Positions 16,863 to 24,129 of a stretch of DNA of 40,888 bases are shown here, piece by piece; position 1 is the first letter of the stretch; every line of letters begins with the position of its first letter. The stretch is from contig SLED01000197.1 of NCBI GenBank assembly GCA_007124945.1, forward strand, positions 1 through 40,888, given 5' to 3'. This DNA comes from Salinibacteraceae bacterium. GTDB lineage: Bacteria; Bacteroidota; Rhodothermia; Rhodothermales; Salinibacteraceae. A model generated the notes under the pieces. That model ran no database searches, had not been told where the DNA came from, and saw nothing but the letters and a program-made list of their open reading frames with translations. A program made the position numbers and the translations under genes.

Positions 16863-17996
16863 ATGAATCCGGAGCAAGATAACAAGACCGATCTGCCCGA
16901 GCTTCGGCCGGAGGCCTCGTTGCAGGGGGCTGACTTGGCGGGCGAAGAACTGGAAGACGTGGACCTTCGCGGCGCGGATCTGCGCGAGGCTCGCTTCGAG
17001 GGTGCCCTGCTGGTGGGCGTAGATCTGACCGGTGCGGACCTCTCCGGTGCTCATTTTGCTGGCGCACGCCTTCAAGATTGCTTGCTGGAGGATGCCGAAC
17101 TCTCAGAAGCCGTTTTCACCGGGGCGTGCCTCGAGTCCTGTCTACTCGAAGGCGCGAAGATGGGCGGGGCCATGCTCGATAGAGTAGAGATAGTAGAATC
17201 GGATCTATCAGGCGTTCAACTGGAGGGTGCGTCCCTTCAGGAAGGCCGTCTCATCTCCAGCCTTTTTAATGAAGCAGTGCTGGTTCAGGCCAACCTGAGG
17301 GGTGCGAGGATCTACCAAAGCAGTTTCGCCAGGGCCAACCTGAGTGGATGCAATTTTGCCGAAGCTACTGGAGAGTTGGCGTCTTTCGAGGAAGCGCGAA
17401 TGGTTAAGGTCGACTTCTCTGAAGCTGATCTCCGTACCTGCCTCTTTAAACACGCAACCGTAATTGAAGCGACATGTCGGGAGACAATCCTCTCCGGTAG
17501 TATTTTCGATCACGCATGCCTTGCGGGTTCCGCGTTTGAGGAGGCGCAGCTTGTGCGCATTCACGCACTGCGCGCTGACTTTTCGGCTTGCCGATTCATC
17601 AATACCCGATGCGTTGAAAGCACGTTCGCGCGAGCGTCACTTCACCAGGCAGCTTTTCTCGAAGCGGTTCTCGACTACGCCAATTTTGAGTTTGCGGACC
17701 TTCGTGGAGCGAGGCTATCAAAGACCCAAGCGCAACAGGCGAACTTTGTAGGGGTGGATTTGACGGGTGCGCAGGCAGGCGAGTGCTTGTTCTTTGGCGC
17801 AGATTTCTGGTGGGCGGAAACAGACGGTTTCGAGGTTCGGGAATCTGACATGAAGCACGCGCGCATGCCCGAGGCGACCCGGGTAAAAACTGCACCTCGG
17901 GCGCGTCCGCCCACGGTAACGCCTAAACCATTATATCGGAAGGCGGCCACACCCGAGAAGCGAGCCCGCCACAAAGCCGACGCGCTGCAGAAGTAG
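16863..17996 (+). CDS. Pentapeptide-repeat protein, T6SS-associated
   Basis: The 377-aa protein is nearly all A(D/N)LXX-type pentapeptide repeats from about residue 15 to 335 ('LRGADLREARF', 'LTGADLSGAHFAGARL', 'FARANLSGCNFAEA'). This predicts a right-handed quadrilateral beta-helix of about 16 coils. The last 40 residues are a basic Arg/Lys/Pro-rich tail. There is no signal peptide and no catalytic motif. It starts 6 nt after the RHS stop and is followed 22 nt later by a DUF2169 gene. Pentapeptide repeats are often fused to DUF2169 in T6SS-linked proteins, so the two gene products may act together as cargo or adaptor. A gyrase-protection role (Qnr/MfpA type) is a less likely alternative. The frame also allows GTG at 16860. 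Confidence 0.85.
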   Translation: MNPEQDNKTDLPELRPEASLQGADLAGEELEDVDLRGADLREARFEGALLVGVDLTGADLSGAHFAGARLQDCLLEDAELSEAVFTGACLESCLLEGAKMGGAMLDRVEIVESDLSGVQLEGASLQEGRLISSLFNEAVLVQANLRGARIYQSSFARANLSGCNFAEATGELASFEEARMVKVDFSEADLRTCLFKHATVIEATCRETILSGSIFDHACLAGSAFEEAQLVRIHALRADFSACRFINTRCVESTFARASLHQAAFLEAVLDYANFEFADLRGARLSKTQAQQANFVGVDLTGAQAGECLFFGADFWWAETDGFEVRESDMKHARMPEATRVKTAPRARPPTVTPKPLYRKAATPEKRARHKADALQK

Positions 17997-18018
17997 TCAC
18001 CCTCGAAGGGTAGCCACT

Positions 18019-19170
18019 ATGATAATCCGGAATGAGACAGATTTTGAGGTCGCGACGACCTTTGGTACGGGCCAGGATAATCAGCCATGCATTGCATTCA
18101 TCGTGAAGGCCACTTTTCGATTGCCTCAACAAATCGGTGAGACGCCCACGCTTGCCGGGCAGCAATTGCCCATTGCTGCCGCCGCCGAGTACTTTGACGG
18201 CGACAGCTCGGGGAGTGTGTCTATGGAGAGTGACATGGTTACGTTTAAGCCGTACGCTGACATCGTGGTGTCGGGAACGGCGTATGCTCCGGGAGGCCGC
18301 CCATCATCCAGCGTGGACGTGCTTGTTCGCGTCGGTCAAAAGCGAAAGGTGCTTCGGATTTTCGGAGATCGTCAGTGGATCTTCCCCAGCCGGATGGTGA
18401 TGAAGCCGGTCATGAGTGATCCAGATCCGTTCACCGAAATGCCAATAATCTACGAGCGGGCATTTGGCGGGATTGACGGAGATGCCGGAAAGCATTGCAC
18501 GCAGAATCTGATAGGACGGGGCTATCTGGGAAAGAAGACGAAAGAGTCGGTGCATGAGACAAGGCTCCCGAATGTTGAGGATCCCACCCGGCTCATAAGC
18601 TCCTGGAAAGACAAGCCGATGCCGGCGGGCCTTGGATTCTACGGGCGGGCGTGGCAGCCAAGGGCGGCGCTTGCTGGGTCCGAGGAAGGCTTCGATAACG
18701 CGCATCCGTTTTTCGGTACGGCCGAAGATTTCAATCCGGCTTTTAACAACGGCGCACACCCCGACCTTCAGGTTGCACACTATCTTTCCGGCGATGAAGA
18801 GGTTGAATTGATCAACCTGACGCCTGATCGGAAACGCCGCTTTCAGTTACCGGGCATCCGGCCTGCGCTAACCATCGAGCGTTACAATGAGCCTCCGGAC
18901 ATTGAGGACCCCGATGTACTTGAGGCAATCGCAGCGGTAATGAATGAAGATGCTCCAGCCGACTTGGAGGGCGCGGTGCAGCCTCAGTACTCGCTCGAGA
19001 TGGACCAGCAGGACGTTGCGATGCATCTGGACACCCTGGTTTTTCTTGCGGACGACGACCTGTTCTACATGGTCTGGCGCGGGCAATTGCCGGTCGGTCC
19101 CGTAATTACGGAAGACGACATGGTAGACGCGTTTCTCCGCCTTGCTAAAGTTCATGTGCATCTCGAGTAG
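18019..19170 (+). CDS. DUF2169-domain protein, candidate T6SS effector adaptor
   Basis: The 383-aa product has the DUF2169 signature along its length: N-terminal 'PCIAFIVKATFRL', then 'FKPYADIVVSGTAYAPGG', 'KRKVLRIFGDRQW' and 'DPFTEMPIIYERAFGG' (about residues 135-150). DUF2169 proteins are known as adaptors needed to load some PAAR- or VgrG-linked effectors; the best-known case is the Agrobacterium Tde2 system. The start has GAAGGG eight nt upstream. The closest candidate clients are the pentapeptide protein and the RHS protein immediately upstream. No secretion signal is seen, so it should act in the cytoplasm. A 365-nt gap follows. Confidence 0.9.
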   Translation: MIIRNETDFEVATTFGTGQDNQPCIAFIVKATFRLPQQIGETPTLAGQQLPIAAAAEYFDGDSSGSVSMESDMVTFKPYADIVVSGTAYAPGGRPSSSVDVLVRVGQKRKVLRIFGDRQWIFPSRMVMKPVMSDPDPFTEMPIIYERAFGGIDGDAGKHCTQNLIGRGYLGKKTKESVHETRLPNVEDPTRLISSWKDKPMPAGLGFYGRAWQPRAALAGSEEGFDNAHPFFGTAEDFNPAFNNGAHPDLQVAHYLSGDEEVELINLTPDRKRRFQLPGIRPALTIERYNEPPDIEDPDVLEAIAAVMNEDAPADLEGAVQPQYSLEMDQQDVAMHLDTLVFLADDDLFYMVWRGQLPVGPVITEDDMVDAFLRLAKVHVHLE

Positions 19171-19535
19171 TTCGCGGCGTTCTGCGTTGACTTAACGACA
19201 CCAGGTGGCAACAATCTAATTCCGCGGTGAAAAAGACATTTTTAGGGGCAAGTTGGCTCTTTTCGTCCGGAAAGTTGCCTAAGAGACGCATTTGTACATG
19301 CTCCCTTTAACGCAAAAACCCATACCCGCATCGACGGGCTGGCCCAAAGCCGCCATGGCTGATTTGATCATTTGAAAGACGCTATCTATTTTAACAAACG
19401 GTGAAGGCCCTGCGGGAAGGCCTGACGTAGATGGACGCGTGGTTAATGATCCGATCAGTGAGTGCGGGTGGCTTTGTGCCTTCCCAGAAGCGTAGCAATG
19501 CTGGTTCACGATCAATAGACGGTAGGTGGAGATCC
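19171..19535. other. 365-nt non-coding gap before the fused sheath gene
   Basis: No convincing gene is seen. It contains an A5-GACA-T5 inverted repeat (19230-19243), a sequence related to the 11-nt repeat of the tssB leader (19207-19217, opposite orientation) and a candidate promoter at 19364-19392. It probably separates the effector module from the regulatory module. Confidence 0.5.
19364..19392 (+). promoter_or_regulatory. Candidate sigma-70-like promoter for the TssBC-fusion/FHA/PP2C/kinase unit
   Basis: TTGATC (19364-19369) and TATTTT (19387-19392) are separated by 17 nt, each matching consensus at four of six positions. The element lies about 145 nt upstream of the preferred start at 19536. 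It is the best-spaced pair in this gap, but promoter rules of this lineage may differ. Confidence 0.35.
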
Positions 19536-21431
19536 ATGGCTGACGACGCGCACCGAAATGTTGGTACTCGCATAACCTCTGATCCGGAGCGTACGGAGAT
19601 TGACAAGCCGTATGCTTCAAAGGATCAGGCGGTGGACATGCCGTTCAGGCTTCTCTACGTCGGTAATCTCTGCCCCGAACGCTCTGCTCCGGACTGGAAA
19701 GACGGATCTGAAGTTTTGTCTGTGGATTCGCAGGGTTTTGCTAAGTGCATGCAAGAGATTGCGCCGCGGCTCAACATCGACATTCCCAACCGGCTCGGCG
19801 AGCAGCCAAGAATACTGGAGATCGAGCTCGCGTTTTCATCTTTGGATGCCTTTGAGCCAGTAGCCATCGCCCGGCAAATTGACATCCTGGCCCCGCTTCT
19901 TGACGTGCGAGATAATTTGGAAGGCGTGGTACAGGGCAGGGCGTCGGTTGAGGAGCTCGGGAAGCAGCTGCGCGATCAATTTGGCGATACGCTCTGGGGG
20001 CAGGCCCTCATCGAAGCGCTTGAGTCCGACGCAGAAGCGAAGGCAGAGGAGGCCGCCGATAAAACCAGTACCCTCGACCGGCTTCTGGGTATGGTGGATA
20101 TGGGCGAGAACGGAAAGAATACCGCGCGTCCAAAGGGGGAGGCCGAAGAACTTGCGGACCGCATCACTGATGCGCTGCTCGGCCCTTCGCAGCAGCCCAC
20201 GCGCAAACGACCCGGCACGCCGGTAAAGCAGGCACTCGCCGACCTTGACCTGATCCTCGGGCGGCAACTAAATGAGATTCTAAATCATCCATCGGTCAGG
20301 GACCTGGAGTCCTCCTGGAGGGGGCTTAAAATGCTGGTCGATCGCCTCAACTTTCGAGAGAACGTATATCTGGAGGTGCTGCCGGCTACGAAATCGCAGC
20401 TTAACGAAGCGTTGCACTACCAGGTCGTGTTGCCGGAGCACGAGCGAGGAGGGTCTGGCCCGCCTCTTTCGGCTATTGTTGTCGACATGTCGTTCGGGAA
20501 CGGGAAGCAGGAGGTTGAGCAGCTTGAGGACCTGGCGAAGTCGGGCGCCAGTTTGCAAACGCCCATCGTGACGGATGCGGCGCCGTCGTTTTTTGGTGTC
20601 CAGAACCACGAGCGGGTAGCTGGCATCCCACCGCTAAATCAGCTTTTCGAGCAGCCGGAGTATATTGCGTGGCAAAAGCTGCGCGAAGAGCAGGAAGCCT
20701 CGCAGCTGGCGCTAACCGTGCCGTCCCTGCTGCTGCGTTATCCGTATGGAGACGAAAATCCTGTAGACGGCATCAATTTCAACGAGGCAGGTGCGCTGTG
20801 GGGGAGAGGGTGCCTTGCGGTGGCTGCTGCCATGGCGCAGAGCTACGTGGAGACAGGTTGGCCCACCCACATCCACAAGCGCCGGCTGGAGAATTTTCCC
20901 GTGGTGCCGCGGCCACAGGGGCATGCCCCCCTCGGCGCAGTTATTCCAAGCAGCAGGCAGTCAGAATTTGGGAAGGCCGGCTTTACCGTACTCGGGGCAC
21001 GCACGAACCGGGACACCATCGACGTCGCGCGCGCTCAAACGGTCGCCCGGCCGGAGTCGCACGATGACCTGGTATCACAGACCGAGGCCAAGATTCACGT
21101 AACGTTGCCCTGCCAGCTATTTGTCTCGCGCATGGCGCATTTCCTGCTCATGATTCAGGAGGAGTTGGAGCCTGTAGAACGGGCAGAGGAGCTGGTGGCA
21201 CCGGTGTCCGAGCGCGTCAGAGCGTTTCTGAAGGGCAAGATGGGCGACCCCGTCCCTCGCGACGCCGTATCGGTGGAGCCGGTGAAGCACGCAGAGATCC
21301 CGGATCAGTACCTGTATGCCGTCCGGCTGAAAACGCCCAAAAATGTTTTGCCTCGCGAGGTCAGCCTTGTGTTGGGCTTGAGGGCTCCAAAAGTCACCAC
21401 CGAAAATGGCGAAACGGATTCGGATGGATAA
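19536..21431 (+). CDS. Single-chain TssB-TssC fusion, second T6SS sheath-like protein
   Basis: The 631-aa product joins a TssB-like and a TssC-like domain. Residues about 33-175 match TssB in order ('MPFRLLYVGNL', 'DAFEPVAIARQIDILAPLLD', 'VRDNLEGV'). At about residue 177, 'TSTLDRLLGMVDMGE' resembles the N-terminal helix of TssC, and the rest follows TssC ('LESSWRGLKMLVDRLNFREN', 'TDAAPSFFGVQ', 'CQLFVSRMAHFLLMIQEELE', 'EVSLVLGLRAP'). It diverges clearly from the stand-alone TssB and TssC at 1867-3980, so it is not a recent copy. ATG 19536 has GGTGGAG just upstream and removes an odd 35-residue leader allowed by ATG 19431. It might cap or terminate the sheath, form a baseplate-proximal ring, or serve another contractile structure; the role is unknown. 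It precedes the FHA/phosphatase/kinase genes. Confidence 0.88.
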   Translation: MADDAHRNVGTRITSDPERTEIDKPYASKDQAVDMPFRLLYVGNLCPERSAPDWKDGSEVLSVDSQGFAKCMQEIAPRLNIDIPNRLGEQPRILEIELAFSSLDAFEPVAIARQIDILAPLLDVRDNLEGVVQGRASVEELGKQLRDQFGDTLWGQALIEALESDAEAKAEEAADKTSTLDRLLGMVDMGENGKNTARPKGEAEELADRITDALLGPSQQPTRKRPGTPVKQALADLDLILGRQLNEILNHPSVRDLESSWRGLKMLVDRLNFRENVYLEVLPATKSQLNEALHYQVVLPEHERGGSGPPLSAIVVDMSFGNGKQEVEQLEDLAKSGASLQTPIVTDAAPSFFGVQNHERVAGIPPLNQLFEQPEYIAWQKLREEQEASQLALTVPSLLLRYPYGDENPVDGINFNEAGALWGRGCLAVAAAMAQSYVETGWPTHIHKRRLENFPVVPRPQGHAPLGAVIPSSRQSEFGKAGFTVLGARTNRDTIDVARAQTVARPESHDDLVSQTEAKIHVTLPCQLFVSRMAHFLLMIQEELEPVERAEELVAPVSERVRAFLKGKMGDPVPRDAVSVEPVKHAEIPDQYLYAVRLKTPKNVLPREVSLVLGLRAPKVTTENGETDSDG

Positions 21432-21467
21432 AGCAAACACGGCTTCCAATAGCCTCGGCAGTGATCG

Positions 21468-23345
21468 ATGAAAAGGCGTACCTCATCAAGCTCCGCCCGT
21501 CCAAGCGCCCTGCTGGTGACGTTCAAGTCCCCGAAAGGCGGCAGGGAGTCACGGCGCATTACCGGCCGGGCGACGGTGGGACGCGGCTCTGACTGTGATA
21601 TTCAGATAGATGCAGCCCTCGTAAGCCGCGTGCACGCCTCGCTGCAGTATCAGGATGGTTCCTGGTGGGTGATCGACGAGCAGAGCACGAACGGCGTCTA
21701 CGCCGACGGAAAGAAGCGGCCCCGCGTAGAGGTGGTCGGGACGGTAGAGGTGCACCTGGGGAAGAGCGGGCCCGTCATTACGCTCCAACTGGAAAATGAA
21801 GCTTCACCTGCCAAAGGTCGCCCGCCGCAACAGGCAACTGACGCGCGAAAATTGAGTGATCACAAGCGTAGTCGACCAAGTCACGATCCGCCGAAGACCA
21901 GTACCGAACAACCCTCAACCACTCCGGACAGGCCGTCACCGGTTGAGGGCCCAGGCAGTGATGGTAGTGAAAATCGAGCAAGCGGCCAGCGTCGTGGACC
22001 TGAGAGTCGGGCGTCTGCTGATGACCGCGAAGATGATCCAGATGTCAGCGCTGAACAAGAAAGTCGCGCACAGAGATCTCCAGATACAGGCAGGCACGCG
22101 ACAGGAAAGTCCTCTACGTCCTCGAAAGCGTCCGATCGTAGGTCGTCCGAGAAGCCCGGGCGTCCTGCAGGTGGGTTGAAGCCGCTGGAGCACAAGCCCA
22201 CCACTTCGCACTTCCGCAGGAAATACTTTTCGGAGGAAGGTGGGGCCGGCGGAGAGCACACCCGCATGATTCGGAAGGCCTATCAGCAAGAGAAGAAGAA
22301 GCACACGCGGAAGTATCTGTATGTGTTGGCGGCCGTCGGGGTGGTGCTGCTATTTGTGGCGGCCTATGCCGTTTTTCAGCATGTGCAGAATCAGCGCCTT
22401 GAGCAGCGCGCCAGCGAGATTTTCTACGAGATGCGGCAGCAGGATATGCAGCTGGCGCAGATCAGCCTGGCGATAGAAGAAGCAGGCGGGTCTGAGTTTG
22501 ATGAGCTGCTGGCTCAGATGCAGCAAATGCGCGAGCAGATGGCGAGCAGGTACGAGGGCTACGTCAATGAGCTTGGGGTTCATCGCGGGCTCAACGAGGA
22601 AGAGCGCCTGATTTACACGGTAGCGCGTATCTTCAATGAGGGAGAGTTCGAGATGCCTGCCGGGTTCATCCGAAATGTCCAGCAGGAAATAAGAGACTAC
22701 TGGCTGGCTCAGGGGCGAAGCAGGTTTGCCGGCGCAATTGAGCGAGCAGAGGAAAACGGATACACTCCTTACATCGTCCGGACGATGAAGGAGCACGGAC
22801 TACCCCCTGAGTTTTTCTATCTTGCACTGCAGGAGAGTAATTTTCAGCTCGACGCTGTTGGCCCGGAGACACGATGGGGCATAGCAAAGGGCATGTGGCA
22901 GTTTATCCCGTCAACCGGACGAGCCTACGGGCTGACGATCGGTCCGCGAGAAGACGTCCGCGTCTTCGACGATCAGGATGAGCGGCACGATGTGGAAGCC
23001 TCCACGGTAGCAGCCGCACGCTACAAGGCAGAGATCTACAGCACCCTCGCGCAGGCATCCGGGCTTCTGGTCATGGCCTCGTACAACTGGGGAGAAAACC
23101 GGATTGTGAGTAGGCTGGATCAACTGTTTGAGGGTATTCCAGAGAACCCACGTGAGCGTAGCTACTGGCGATTCCTGAGTGAATACGAGGACCGGATGCC
23201 CGAGGAAACCAAGCAATACGTGATTCGGATTTTCGCTGCTGCCGTGATAGGGCAGAACCCGCGGCACTTCGGCTTTGATTTCGACAACCCACTGACGCCC
23301 CATATCGAAGAGGTGGCGGACGAGCGACTAACAACTGCACCCTGA
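21468..23345 (+). CDS. FHA domain - transmembrane helix - lytic transglycosylase fusion
   Basis: The 625-aa protein begins with a cytoplasmic FHA phosphothreonine-binding domain (about 13-105; 'VGRGSDCDIQID', 'VSRVHASLQY', 'DEQSTNGVYADGKK'). A long disordered Ser/Asp/Arg/Pro-rich linker (about 110-270) follows, then one transmembrane helix (about 283-305), a coiled-coil-like stalk, and a periplasmic MltD/SLT-type transglycosylase domain (about 415-605). The catalytic Glu is probably E456 in 'LALQESNF', with 'GMWQFIPSTGRAYGL' and 'MASYNWGENRI' as the usual motifs. No signal peptide precedes the FHA, which fits an N-in/C-out topology. The linker is rich in possible phosphorylation sites. The phosphatase gene starts 4 nt downstream and the kinase follows, so the fold likely couples threonine phosphorylation to local peptidoglycan cutting, perhaps for T6SS passage. 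Confidence 0.92.
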   Translation: MKRRTSSSSARPSALLVTFKSPKGGRESRRITGRATVGRGSDCDIQIDAALVSRVHASLQYQDGSWWVIDEQSTNGVYADGKKRPRVEVVGTVEVHLGKSGPVITLQLENEASPAKGRPPQQATDARKLSDHKRSRPSHDPPKTSTEQPSTTPDRPSPVEGPGSDGSENRASGQRRGPESRASADDREDDPDVSAEQESRAQRSPDTGRHATGKSSTSSKASDRRSSEKPGRPAGGLKPLEHKPTTSHFRRKYFSEEGGAGGEHTRMIRKAYQQEKKKHTRKYLYVLAAVGVVLLFVAAYAVFQHVQNQRLEQRASEIFYEMRQQDMQLAQISLAIEEAGGSEFDELLAQMQQMREQMASRYEGYVNELGVHRGLNEEERLIYTVARIFNEGEFEMPAGFIRNVQQEIRDYWLAQGRSRFAGAIERAEENGYTPYIVRTMKEHGLPPEFFYLALQESNFQLDAVGPETRWGIAKGMWQFIPSTGRAYGLTIGPREDVRVFDDQDERHDVEASTVAAARYKAEIYSTLAQASGLLVMASYNWGENRIVSRLDQLFEGIPENPRERSYWRFLSEYEDRMPEETKQYVIRIFAAAVIGQNPRHFGFDFDNPLTPHIEEVADERLTTAP

Positions 23346-23349
23346 TCCT

Positions 23350-24102
23350 GTGAACTGGTGGCGACGCAAAAAACGAAACAGCCTGCAGGTGGGCGAGCGC
23401 TCCGCCGTCGGGCAGGTACGCTCGGAAAATCAGGATGCGTGTGCCCACCTGACGGATGAGCGGGATGCGGGGGTAAATCTCTGCATCGTAGCCGACGGCA
23501 TGGGCGGACATGACGATGGGCGAGAGGCCAGCACGCTCGCGGTGGAGATCGTGGGCGAGGTATTCTTTGAGATGGCCGGGGAGCCCATTCCAAACAGGCT
23601 GCAACGATCACTCGAAGCCGCCAACGTAGCGATCTGGAACCGATCCAATGGCCGCGCCGGCCGGCGCATGGGTACGACCTGCACCACCCTTGCGCTCAAT
23701 GAATCGGGCGCCTTCATTGCACATGCCGGTGATAGCCGAGCCTATCGCATCACCCGAAAGCGTATGGAGCAACTCACGCAGGACCACACCGTCGTGCAGG
23801 AGATGATGCAGGCCGGCATCCTCACAGAAGAGGAGGCGGCCGCGCATCCCAAGCGAAACGCATTAACACGGGCACTCGGGATGGATGATACCATTGAAGT
23901 AGATGTCCTCCCGGAGCTTCCTTTGCAGGCGCGCGACCGATATCTGCTCTGTTCGGATGGACTCTTACTCGTAGACGAGCAGGAAATATACCAGATTGTG
24001 CGAGAGCACACGCCGCAGGAAGCCTGCGACCAACTCGTAGCACGCGCAAACGAGCGCGGAGGCCACGACAACATTACCGCGATGGTTATCGCTCTTCCGT
24101 AG
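23350..24102 (+). CDS. PP2C-family Ser/Thr phosphatase (PppA-like)
   Basis: This metal-dependent phosphatase should reverse phosphorylation by the kinase encoded next. The 250-aa chain is a bare PP2C domain with all acidic metal-site motifs: 'RSENQDA' near the N-terminus, ADGMGG (D49), HAGDSRAY (D128), CSDGL (D203) and GGHDN (D240). There is no transmembrane segment, so it is cytoplasmic. The start is GTG at 23350, 4 nt after the transglycosylase stop; no ATG is available before the first conserved motif. Its position between FHA and kinase genes parallels PppA in the threonine-phosphorylation pathway of Pseudomonas T6SS. Confidence 0.94.
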   Translation: MNWWRRKKRNSLQVGERSAVGQVRSENQDACAHLTDERDAGVNLCIVADGMGGHDDGREASTLAVEIVGEVFFEMAGEPIPNRLQRSLEAANVAIWNRSNGRAGRRMGTTCTTLALNESGAFIAHAGDSRAYRITRKRMEQLTQDHTVVQEMMQAGILTEEEAAAHPKRNALTRALGMDDTIEVDVLPELPLQARDRYLLCSDGLLLVDEQEIYQIVREHTPQEACDQLVARANERGGHDNITAMVIALP

Positions 24103-24129
24103 TAAACGAATGAGGTCTTAAGCGAAGCC

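Noticed and set aside
19431-19535. Longer N-terminus for the TssB-TssC fusion from ATG 19431
   Set aside because: The additional 35 residues are Arg/Ser-rich without similarity to TssB, and ATG 19536 has its own GGTGGAG site.
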